Shown here: one piece after another, positions 35,341 through 44,068 of the stretch
How positions within the stretch are numbered: position 1 is the first letter of the stretch
How the letters are laid out: each line of letters opens with the position of its first letter
Source: Silene latifolia
Taxonomy: Eukaryota; Streptophyta; Magnoliopsida; Caryophyllales; Caryophyllaceae
Length of the DNA stretch: 64,000 nucleotides
Reading direction: 5' to 3'
Assembly: GCF_048544455.1 (NCBI RefSeq)
Contig: NC_133538.1
Coordinates: forward strand, 18,009,469 to 18,073,468
Translations under genes and position numbers: made by a program
Notes under the pieces: generated by a model
What the model saw: the letters and a program-made list of their open reading frames with translations, nothing else
Database searches by the model: none
Told to the model about the DNA's origin: nothing

Positions 35341-35483
35341 CCAAAAGAACAGGGCCTTATTTATGGAGTAAATGAAATGTGAAGGCATTAAATAACTCGC
35401 CTCTTTATTTTCTTTTTTCTTGTTTGTAATCTTGACAAATATTTGTGAACGGAGGAAGTATTTAATTTACTATCCAACTGCGT

Positions 35484-35978
35484 CATGGGCGGATCTAGGG
35501 GGCCCGGGTGGGCACGTGCCCACCATAAATTTTTCGGGATAAATTTTTTTTAAGTAATAGAAATGATCAATAGGTTTATGTGGCTCAGTTGGTAAGCTCT
35601 TTAGTTGACCCTTGAAAGGTCATAGGTTTGATTCTTGGTGCCCTAGATTTTATTAAATAATTTATATGTAAACCTTCTCTACCATTGAACCACTTGTGTT
35701 TAGTGTTTATTTAAATATTAGAATATAATATATCTTATCATAGGAGATGATATTTATTTTTATTCACAAAGTACATTTATTTCAAATTTAAATATTTCAG
35801 AAGAAAGTTCAAAATAAAATACTAATTTTTAAACTAAAAAAATTATTAAAATTAGTTATTTTTCTATTTTTTGGGAGGAAAAAAAATCCGTAATAAAAAA
35901 ATGCAGTTTAAAATAAAAAATAATGTATCGGAAAAAATTTTGTGCCCTCCTTTTGATAAATTCCTGCGTCTGCCCCTG
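35484..35978. mobile_element. hAT-like non-autonomous element with internal tRNA-like module
   Basis: The ends are imperfect inverted repeats, CATGGGCGGATCTAGG and the complement of CAGGGGCAGACGCAGG, bounded by an exact 8-bp TSD AACTGCGT (35476-35483 and 35979-35986). An 8-bp TSD and CAGGGGC-type ends suit hAT. The 495-bp interior has no ORF but includes a tRNA-like segment at 35575-35650. Confidence 0.8.
35575..35650 (+). other. tRNA-like segment with A and B boxes
   Basis: TGGCTCAGTTGG matches a pol III A box and, about 45 bases later, GGTTTGATTCT matches a B box; the spacing and a DCCCTTGAAAGGTC-like hairpin between them are tRNA-like. No acceptor stem closes convincingly, so it is a relic or a pol III promoter module, not a working tRNA gene. 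Confidence 0.55.
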
Positions 35979-36097
35979 AACTGCGTAGAAGGAAAACATA
36001 GAAACTATATAATCCTTAAAAATCGGGACACATAACTGGTATTTTTCTAACTTATCTATATTTTATATAAAGAAATTTCTTTTTTTATCTACATATA

Positions 36098-36776
36098 GGG
36101 CATGTTTGGCCAAGTTTTTGAAGTGCTTTTCTAACTGGAAAAAGAGAAGGCAGGCCAAACAGTATAATTTATACAAATGTAAAACTACTTTTGAAAAGTC
36201 AAAAACTCATTCTAGGCCCCAAAAAGTAGAAGTAACAATTTTCTACTTCTCCTTCTACTTTTCAAGGAAGCACCAAAAAATCCAAATGTTTTGCGCCAAT
36301 TTTTTTTTTTTTTTTTTTTTGCCTCCAGAAAATCTTTACCCCTTTATATGCTGTGCTATTGGTGTTTCCATTTACACTCTTCCGCACAATCCTTTGTCTC
36401 TCTCACATACACACCATTAAAGTACCATGTAATCAATCATCAACTCCAACTATTTATCGGCGTAATTTTGATTCGACAAAGGTGTATAAAACTATTTTGA
36501 AGAGTAATCATATGTTTTAAGTACAATTCTCAAATGATTATAGTAAATTTTTAAAAGTTAGTTTTTATTCAAATAATGATTCTACAAACAAAACGAGTAT
36601 TAAAAAAAAAAACCAAAAAGCTAGATGGAAAGTTAGGCCAAACATATAAATTTGATAAGAAGTAGCTATTACAAAAGTATGGTCAAACAAATAATTTTTT
36701 TCCAAAAAGTAGCTTGTGAAAAAACTCATTCTAAAAAGGAGAAACTTTTTCACACAAGCAAGGCCAAACAGCACCA
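36098..36776. mobile_element. MITE with GTTTGGCC ends
   Basis: The left end reads GGGCATGTTTGGCCAAG and the right end is the complement of GGTGCTGTTTGGCCTTGC, and inner sequences (AGGCCAAACAG, AAAACTCATTCTA) also appear on both sides in mirrored order. No coding content; a 21-base poly(T) lies at about 36300-36320. The superfamily is unclear because the TSD is ambiguous. Confidence 0.55.
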
Positions 36777-36906
36777 TAGTTTAAAAGCCAAGTTTTTTCT
36801 TGACTTTTGATTGGCTGGTGAATTTCTACATGTGGGCACTGCCATGTCTCCTATACTATTCAATTACCTTCTCTCCTCAAGTCAATTCTTCTTATTTCTA
36901 TCTCTT

Positions 36907-37665
36907 ACTAGTTTTTTACCCGTACAAAATTGCACGGTACATTTTTAGGAACAGTTATATAATGATTAACATTAAAAAAAAATTAATGTAATATACATAA
37001 ATATTTTATACTTTATTTCTTGTACAAAGATTAAAGTTTAGGACTCATGTAAAATTGCACGGGTTTGAAGCTTTTACATGATTTAAATCCGTGTAATTTT
37101 GCAGTAGGATTATGCTTACTACGCTTATAAGGAAAGCAAATCATAAGTGGATATTTACGTACAAAAATTAATCATGGGTAGTTACTCGTATTTATTAATA
37201 TTTACGTACAGAAGATAAACGTAAATATTTACGTAAGTAACATGAAAAACGACGGTTTTCATTAATTAATTCTTTAATTTTTGTGTGTCCCATGTTTAAT
37301 GTTTTTGAAAAAAAATGATTTGGAGACGTGGATTCACATAATTGCAGGAAATGTTTCTGTATTTATATAGAGTAGATTTCTATTTTAATTGCTTATATTA
37401 AAACATAAGTTATAATGTCACAATTTACATAAATGTTGCAATTTACAATTTTACATACATTCAACGGGTCTAACATATCAAACACCTTTAATATAATTCT
37501 AACAAAATACGGTTGTATATTATCTGATATTCAAATCTCAAAATATCGACTATATATATTGTCACGGTATTGAACGCTTAATCACGCTCAATTATATGTT
37601 CATGTGTCTAATAATAGCGCCTCCTATTACGACACGCGCATTTTTTCCACGGGAATAAAACTAGT
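36907..37665 (-). mobile_element. Helitron-like element or end pair
   Basis: The left border reads ACTAGTTTTTTACCCGTACAA and the right border reads CCACGGGAATAAAACTAGT, so on the minus strand the element ends in a GC hairpin followed by CTAGT, as plant Helitrons do. Internal GCACGGGTTTGAAG/CCGTGTAATTTTGC is another hairpin. No Rep/helicase gene. The mirrored CTAGT at the other border is unusual for a canonical Helitron, so this may be two partial copies. Confidence 0.4.
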
Positions 37666-37695
37666 TAATAGAATATATGGGCTTTAACTAAAAGT

Positions 37696-37875
37696 ATCGT
37701 TGGTTGACGCAGTGGTAGCATGGGCTGCGCTTGGTAGGGAGGTATGCGGATCGATCTCCCACAACTGCGATTGGGAGGGGTTTAAACACCGTAATCCTTG
37801 GACACGCCCCGAAATCCGGATTAGTCGGTCCAATGTGGTTCGTATTACCGGATGGTTTAGACCAAAAAAAAAAAA
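37696..37875 (+). mobile_element. tRNA-derived SINE with poly(A) tail
   Basis: About 180 bp, bounded by an exact 10-bp duplication AACTAAAAGT (37686-37695 and 37876-37885), ending in a run of 14 A. The head has an A-box-like TGACGCAGTGGTAGCATG and a B-box-like GGATCGATCTCC about 40 bases on, as in pol III-transcribed, tRNA-derived plant SINEs. It has no ORF and would move using LINE reverse transcriptase. Confidence 0.85.
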
Positions 37876-37885
37876 AACTAAAAGT

Positions 37886-38211
37886 TGTGTCGAGAATTTG
37901 AGATGGAAAATGTAAAGACTCGTATTTGAACTTGGAACTAAGAGTAATGTATATGGGTGGAAAAATAAGGAATTCTTTGCTTCTTTATTTTCTATTAAAT
38001 AAATAAATAATTAAAGTATCCCCTCTTCCACTCTATCTTATGTTAATTACCCTTTCCTCGAAAAAAAGTTAACTACCCAGTTTTTGAACTTGAAAAATTC
38101 GATTTATTTACGGTTCAGATCCCTCTATTCGAACCTTTATTTAGAGTGAAACTGGACAGGTTTGAGTCATAAAGTCTTTTTTTTTTCTTGTGGCAATTGT
38201 AAATTATGTTT
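37886..38211. other. Spacer left of the giant MULE
   Basis: AT-rich with no gene. It contains GAGTCATAAAGTC at 38164-38176, similar to the sequence just outside the right end of the MULE (GGTCATAAAGTC), which slightly complicates the TSD call. Confidence 0.5.
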
Positions 38212-38221
38212 GGGTCATAAA

Positions 38222-38295
38222 CAAAGATGTTAGGAGTACACGGCGTGTACAAGGCTTTGGTACACGGGCCAATCAGCGCTCGCCACGTGTAAAGG
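38222..38295 (+). repeat. Left terminal inverted repeat of the giant MULE
   Basis: Starts CAAAGATGTTAGGAGTACACGG directly after the TSD copy and runs through GGTACACGGGCCAATCAGCG and CGCCACGTG, inverted relative to 59145-59218. Confidence 0.75.
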
Positions 38296-38392
38296 TGAGT
38301 CAAAGATTCTTTTTTTGTTTGGAGGGAAAGTTGGAGGGAAAAATGGGAGGGATTATTTGGGTTTGGGCGGGATTAGTATTGGGAATAACCCC

Positions 38393-38517
38393 AAGATTAA
38401 TTAACACTTATTTTAATCTAATCTCCATAATTAACAACACTTATTTTAATCTAATCTTTATAATTAACAACACTTATTTTTAATCTAATCTTTATAATTA
38501 ACAACACTTATTTTTTT
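38393..38517. repeat. Tandem repeat, about 40-bp unit
   Basis: Three to four copies of TTAACAACACTTATTTTAATCTAATCTTTATAA just inside the left MULE end. Confidence 0.9.
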
Positions 38518-38677
38518 TTAATTGACACTTTATCTCTCTTATTATTTTCATTACTTAAATACAGTAACTTATACTAGAACAAAAAAAATACAGTGATTAA
38601 AATTTTGGAAACCTTATTTTTTAATACTCGTTGAACATCTACACCAAAAAAAAAATACTCGTTCAGGATTTGATTAA

Positions 38678-41600
38678 ATGGCTCTTGATTTTGATCTCAA
38701 TAACTTGTATGAAGAAGGTGAATGTTCACGAGCAAAAAAACAAAAGGCAACGGTGAAGCAGAATGTAATGGCGATGTTGATTTAATGAAAGAGTATGTCG
38801 AGTTGTATGGCGACGGTCCAGTGGATGATGATGACACCGTCGTTACTGCTGCTGACAACGACAACATTGTTGAACCTGTTGTAGGTTTGGCTTACAAGTC
38901 ATCTGAAGAACTCGCAGCTTTCGCCCATTCATACGCATATAAGAAGGGGTTTTCATGGTACATTCGCAGTAATAAACTCTTTAAAAAGTACAAGGAAGAC
39001 GGTGTTTCAAAAAAAGGTTCCTTTAAGAATGAACCGCGGTATCATATGTATGAAAGATTAAGGCTTTGTTGTGGTCATGCTGCTAAAACCAAGGATGCCT
39101 GCAATGTTTACATTGAGTCCCGTTATTTCGACGATGAAGACGTAGTGAAGATAACGCAATGCCATTTAGAGCACAACCATGAGATGGATCCTAAGAAAAG
39201 CCGGTTATTTGTTGGGTTTAGACATATAAATGACTACTTCAAAAAGAGGATGATGATCAATGATGCTGCTGGTATTTCAATATTAAATAATTACAAGTCG
39301 TTGGTCTTGGAGGGGGGGAGGTCATGAGAACCTTGGCTTTAAGTTTAGTGATAGTCGAAACGCCATCAATCAAGAACGAAGACGTAGCGTCATAGATGGC
39401 GATGCTAAAGAATTGAAGGCATATTTTGAGAAGATGAAAGAGGAGGATCCTAATTATTTCTATGCAATTGAGCTCGATGATTTTGGGGCTCCAATGAATG
39501 TATTTTGGTGTGATTCACGCTGCCGAGCTATGTTTAAATCGTACGGAGACGTTGTGTCGTACGATACAACTTTCTTGACGAATATGTAAGGCGTTATATC
39601 TCAATTTATCTGTGTTAAAATGTTATTTTGATTAATCGTATTTGTTTGTTTTGTTATGTAAGAGTATCGTGCTTCAAGAATTCATAAAATTAAAATTAAA
39701 ATTACCAATTTAATTGTACTATAGAAATTATTCTGATTACTGATTTTATTTGTTTGGTTCTGTAAGTATAAGTTTTGTAGTATATCATTAATCTGATAGA
39801 GTAAATCATGGTGTTACAGGTATCGCATGCCTTTTTCCCCTTTCATAGGGGTGAATCAACATGGGAATTCAATTGCTTTTGCTTGTGCTTTGGTTACGCG
39901 TGATTATGAAGAAAGTTTTGAGTGGGTTTTTGCCAAGTTTTTAGAATGCATGGGTAAAGCTCCATCGCTTATATTGACAGACCAGGAAAGAGCAATTGGT
40001 AATGCAATTAAAAAAATCTTCCCAAACACTCACCACAGTGCTCGCCTTTGGCACATATTGAAAAATCTTTGGTAAAAATCGGGAAAACATCCACTTTGGA
40101 ACGATATCTCAAGTGACCTTAATTTAGCAGTTCACGACAGTTTGGAGGTGCATGATTTTGAGATAGCATGGAAGGAAATGGTTCGTAAATATGGTATTGA
40201 AAAATGTTCGTGGGTGACGGAGTCGTATTTGATCGTGGAGAGTTGGGTCCCCGCATATTGGCGTGGGATATTTTGTGCTGGGATGTCGTCGACGCAGAGG
40301 AGTGAGCAACAAAACCGGTTTTTCAAAACTTATGTCAATGGGAGGACTACTTTAAGTCAGTTTGCCCAGAAAATTGAGGAAGCCTTGAAATTGAAAGTGG
40401 AGGAGGAGACCGCGAACAATCACGATTGCACAGAGAAACCGTATAAGATTGAGTGCAACTTACTTGTTGAGCAGGTTTTCCATAAATTGTATACTAAGAA
40501 GATATATAAGTTGGTACGTGACGAGGTAATTGGGTTAATTTATACGAACGCTGATCCGCCGAGAAGACTTGGGCATAGTGTGACATTTAACGTTGAAGAT
40601 AAAAAAGTGGCGCCATTTGGTAAGTGTAAGAAATACTTGGGTTGATATTGATGAAGTGTGGGGCGCTCAAGTGCTCATGTAAGTTATTTGAGTTCAAGGG
40701 TATCTTTGTGTCGACATATTATTAGATGCATGGTTATCGAAGATGTGAAGGTGATCCCGGAGAAGTATATACTTGATCGATGGCGAAAGGACTTGGTTAG
40801 AGAATACGAGACAATCAAAACCGGGTACTATAATCCGGAAGCCTCATCTCGTGCGAAGAAGTCGTTGGAGGTAACTATAAGGAACCATTACATTTCCACA
40901 CTAGCGCTTCGAGACGATGAAACTTATGCAACATATGATAGATTGACTTCTGAATTAATTAAGGAGTTGGAGGGGATTGTTGGTGTTGAAACTATAGACG
41001 CCTATGTCCCCAAGCGGTGTTTCTTCTAGGGTATGGGGTCATAGAAGGCTACAGCCTAAGGAATGCAATATTAGATATATGAAGAGGAAGGCAAAGAGAG
41101 AGGGAAGGTGGTCTCAGGATCCTGTTGATGAGAAGAAGATCCGGGAGGGTACCAAAAGGCAAGAGAACTCCCGATGCTAGAAAGAATAAGAAGGTGAGTA
41201 ATATAGTAATTGTTATTCATTGTTGTACTAAATTCTTTACTCGGCTTTTTTGCATAACCCTCTAAATAACGTCATAATTTTTTTAATTGCAGAAAAAAAC
41301 TAATGTTCCAAACCCATTCACCGCTAATGAGAGCAATCATTTAAATACTGCATGTAGCGAGTTTGGTGCATCGCAATCTACTCCTACAAGACAGTTTGGT
41401 GCGTCGCAATGAACCCCTACGAGGAGCCAGTTTGGTGCGTCGCAATGTACCCCTACGAGGAGCCAGTTTGGTGCGTCGCAATGTACCCCTACTCGGAGCC
41501 TTTTTGGTGCGTCACAATGTACCCCTACGCGGAGCCAGTTTGATATGTCGCAATCAACTCCTACAAGGAGCGTATTTGGTGCATCGCAATTACCCTCACC

Positions 41601-41719
41601 TTATTCTACCCCTAGCAGAAGCACATTTGGTGCATCACAGCCTACTCCTCCTTTGCATGCGATGGAAGGAGATGTTAATCGATCGATGTATGAGTCATCT
41701 TACGAATTTTACCGTTAGT
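38678..41719 (+). pseudogene. MULE transposase of the FAR1/FRS type, broken
   Basis: The likely start is ATG 38678 (MALDFDLNNLYEEGECS). A FAR1-type zinc finger follows (about 38885-39200: KSSEELAAFAHSYAYKKGFS, CCGHAAKTKDACNVYIES, CHLEHNHEMDPKKSR). Then comes the MULE DDE core: Asp in VVSYDTTFLTN, VNQHGNSIAFACALV, Asp in LILTDQERAIGNAIKKIFP, HHSARLWHILKNLW and YWRGIFCAGMSSTQRSEQQN with a Glu. The end has a SWIM zinc finger (CSCKLFEFKGI...LCRHIIRCM, about 40668-40730). An intron 39586-39819 restores LTNMYRMPFSPF. Breaks: A-run near 38736, G-run near 39315, TAA at 40073-40075, two frame changes at 40640-40710, and a TGA in the C-terminal repeat. The family binds element ends and transposes; some members became host light-signalling factors. 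Confidence 0.88.
41355..41660 (+). repeat. In-frame 36-bp repeats: FGASQ-TPTRS motif
   Basis: Eight units of 36 bp encode (Q)FGASQ(C/S)TPTRS in the transposase frame. The reading frame continues to EFYR and a stop near 41719. One unit reads TGA instead of TGT, and one has an insertion (LPSPYSTPSRS). This is a Ser/Thr-rich, probably disordered, C-terminal tail. Confidence 0.88.
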
Positions 41720-41923
41720 ATGTTTGTCATGTAAATTGCATATGAATGAAATTGCATTTTGCATAATGAAGACAATCATCTACTTAATGAAGTCTAATTA
41801 TATTGACCAAGTTTAATTTCACATACCATAAGTTTAATTCCAGAAACCATGAGTTTATAATTACAAAATTACATACCAATTTAAACATAGAGCCCTAATA
41901 GATCAACTTAAAAGTAAATAAAG

Positions 41924-42378
41924 TCATGGACAATATCGCCTCTTATAATCTTCGTCGTAGAAGAGGTTCTCAGTACGCAGTTGCTCTTCAATACGTTCAA
42001 TGGTCGGGCCTGAGTGGAACCACCAGGTATACCATCCCCTTGTTGCCTTGCTCACAGAACGTTTCCACCAGCCACACCTGGGTATTATATAACCCACCAT
42101 CAAGTCCTCATTAGAACCCACTTCGTAAGCGGATGATCTCTCATCTGTCCCTTTGAGGATGACCTTTCCTTTTGGATACGCAATCAATATGGAACATTCC
42201 TAGCCCTTCTAAGAAATCTTTCTTCCTCTAGTTTTGTTATTTCCGCCTCCCAAGGACAATCCGGATTTGAAACCGCTTGTCTTTTATTTGGATGTTGAAA
42301 CTTCCACCGAAAGGGTCGCACTTCCGTTTTCTTCTCATATCCATAATTTCTTCGAAAGATTCCAGGAAGATCAAACAT
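41924..42378 (-). pseudogene. VGS-DLM-PRC family member A (frameshifted)
   Basis: Starting at ATG 42378 the minus strand encodes a charged N-terminus (MFDLPGIFRRNYGYEKK ... PWEAEITKLEEERFLRRARN). Near 42184 the frame shifts by one base and continues with KGTDERSSAYEVGSNEDLMV, GYIIPRCGWWKRSVSKATRG, WYTWWFHSGPTIERIEEQ and ends ...RRYCP. The same layout (charged helix, KGT-RSS, VGS-DLM-YI-PRC, W-rich block, terminal YCP) occurs at 49490-49894 and, in decayed form, 43237-43527. I do not recognise the family. Conserved Cys, Trp and Arg suggest a small folded domain, perhaps nucleic-acid binding, but this is only a guess. Confidence 0.7.
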
Positions 42379-43236
42379 GCATAAAGATTAACGAGATACA
42401 TTATGTTACTCAAAACTCACAATCATCAATCCTTTAAACCTAAACCTCAATATATGTAGAACATGCATATTTGGGGATTACATATCTTATAATCAGAATC
42501 ATCAAGACATCAATATATGAAGAACAAGCATGCATCTTGGACTGACTAGGCAACAATAATCATTTAAACTTGTACAGAGTATAAATTTAGGGCAAAATTT
42601 GTATACAAAGAACAATATTCCATCAAGTACTTCATCTTCTACTTATGAAGAACAATAATTCTTTAACATATACGGTAACATACATACTTGTTAAATTATT
42701 AATAAACATATTTAAGTTTAAATGTGAGATCAAACCTACCTTGTTGATAATGATGAAGAAGTAGGCGTGATGTAGACGTTATCGACGGTATGTCTCTTCA
42801 ACTTCTCTGTTCGATCGGTTTATATGGGGAAGTGAAATGAATGGGTGCCACTTTGTTGTGGGATATTAAAATAAACGATTTGTATTTTTTTTTATTTTTT
42901 TATTCAAGACAATATGAACATGATTATAGGATTATACTGTGTAAAAATTTAAAAAAAAAAAAGAGAGATAAGATCTTAACAATATTGCGTTATTTTAATA
43001 GCTTTATGATACGGATATTATAATATTGCATTATGTAATATGATGATCTAACAACGAACGAAACCTACTTAGATAAACATAAACATTATAACATTAATAT
43101 ATTTTTACTTCTGTGAAATGATCTAAAAAGAACGAAACTTACTTAGATAAACATAAACATTATATATTAAAATTTTTTGATTATTCCATAAAATAAAAAA
43201 CAAACAAGACATTTCCTAATTGAATATTGTCCATTT
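42379..43236. other. AT-rich spacer between family members A and B
   Basis: No gene is visible. It likely holds the upstream region of member A (minus strand), including a CT/GA-containing leader near 42730-42840. Confidence 0.4.
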
Positions 43237-43527
43237 TCATGGACAATATGGTGGTTGTGGCCAACCACCACTAATTGACATTTTATACTTCTTCGTTTCA
43301 TCACGGCCACCTTCGTTATGGTACCAATCGCCCCATGCTCGCAAAACCAGGCGCATTCACCTAGTTTCCGTATCGCATCTTGGCAGGATGTAGGACATGA
43401 TAAGGTCCCTGCACGAACCAACTCTGAATGCCGGTGATGTCTTGTTGTATCCCTTGACCTTATATTTATTTGGGGTATAGACCCTTGGTTCCCACCTCAT
43501 TCTTTTGTATGGGTAAACAACTTCCAT
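43237..43527 (-). pseudogene. VGS-DLM-PRC family member B (diverged, one stop)
   Basis: From ATG 43527 the minus strand reads MEVVYPYKRMRWEPRVY, then NKYKVKGYNKTSPAFRVGS, CRDLIMSYILPRCDTETR, a TGA, and MRLVLRAWGDWYHNEGG, ending PQPPYCP and stop. Aligned to members A and C it keeps K-V-K-G, S-A-(F/Y)-VGS, DL-M-YI-PRC, the W-W block and the terminal YCP. This frame is distinct from the longer open frame on the same strand, which lacks these motifs. It lies 0.5 kb downstream of the AT-hook gene end and in the same orientation as A. The internal TGA suggests a decayed copy. Confidence 0.62.
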
Positions 43528-43667
43528 TTAGGTTTTTTAGGGTTTTTTGGTTGTGTTGATGGAATGGTTGACAGAGAAAAAAATTTATGGGGACACATAT
43601 ATATATATAGGAGATGGAGATGGTGTCTTTTCATTTTTATACTCCATATTCAATGGTCAGTTTTACG

Positions 43668-43802
43668 TATATTGTATAGGTTCAATGTACATACGCCGTA
43701 CGGTCCGTTTACTACGTATATTGTATAGCTTCAATGTACATACTCCATATTCTCTGGTAATTAATTTGAAGATGTGTGCGAAATGGTCCGTTTACTACGT
43801 TG
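43668..43802. repeat. Short duplicated phrases
   Basis: TATATTGTATAG(G/C)TTCAATGTACATAC occurs twice, and GTCCGTTTACTACGT twice, interleaved within 135 bases. Confidence 0.7.
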
Positions 43803-44068
43803 TCTTCACGTGGAAATGCAATTCGTTAATTTAAAGTGTATACAAACAAATTTACATAAAATTAAACAAGTCATTTTCTTAATAGACTTCCCCGATCAGT
43901 TTCTTAATGATGTAACTGCTCCCGTTATTTTGGTGACCCAACATAAATCCTAACGCTAACTTACTTTACGGCACATTTTACCGTCTTTATCAAGTTCTCG
44001 CAAGTTTCCATCGGATGGATATAGTAACTTAAGAAAACGGTGCATGACGTAAGTTGCTTTGAATCCCC

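Larger units (their letters stand above)
21517..35356 (+). mobile_element. PIF/Harbinger DNA transposon, interrupted by a CACTA element
   Basis: The ends are inverted: GGCCCTATTCTTTTGGAC on the left and the complement of GGCCCTGTTCTTTTGGAC on the right, with TTA duplicated at 21514-21516 and 35357-35359, the classic Harbinger target. Subterminal arrays of AAGTTCAGCAAAATT lie inside both ends. It carries both genes needed for Harbinger transposition: a Myb/SANT-like protein and a DDE transposase on the same strand. Without the nested 9.6-kb CACTA it would be about 4.3 kb. Its ORFs are mostly open, with a frameshift only at the transposase end, so it was probably active in the not-distant past. 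Confidence 0.95.

Noticed and set aside
35575-35650. Functional tRNA gene
   Set aside because: No acceptor stem pairing and a poor anticodon arm; only the promoter boxes fit.
37700-37765. Functional tRNA gene
   Set aside because: It is the tRNA-like head of a SINE with poly(A) and TSD.
41355-41660. Regular 36-bp repeats resembling a CRISPR array
   Set aside because: There are no unique spacers; the units are contiguous and coding, and the DNA is a plant nuclear genome.
41363-41734. Frame with RRNVPLRGASLV repeats
   Set aside because: Off-frame reading of the 36-bp FGASQ-TPTRS array; the transposase frame is upstream-continuous and better supported.
43167-43421. 84-residue minus-strand frame as the gene at this place
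   Set aside because: A different frame of the same strand shows clear similarity to family members A and C; this one shows none.
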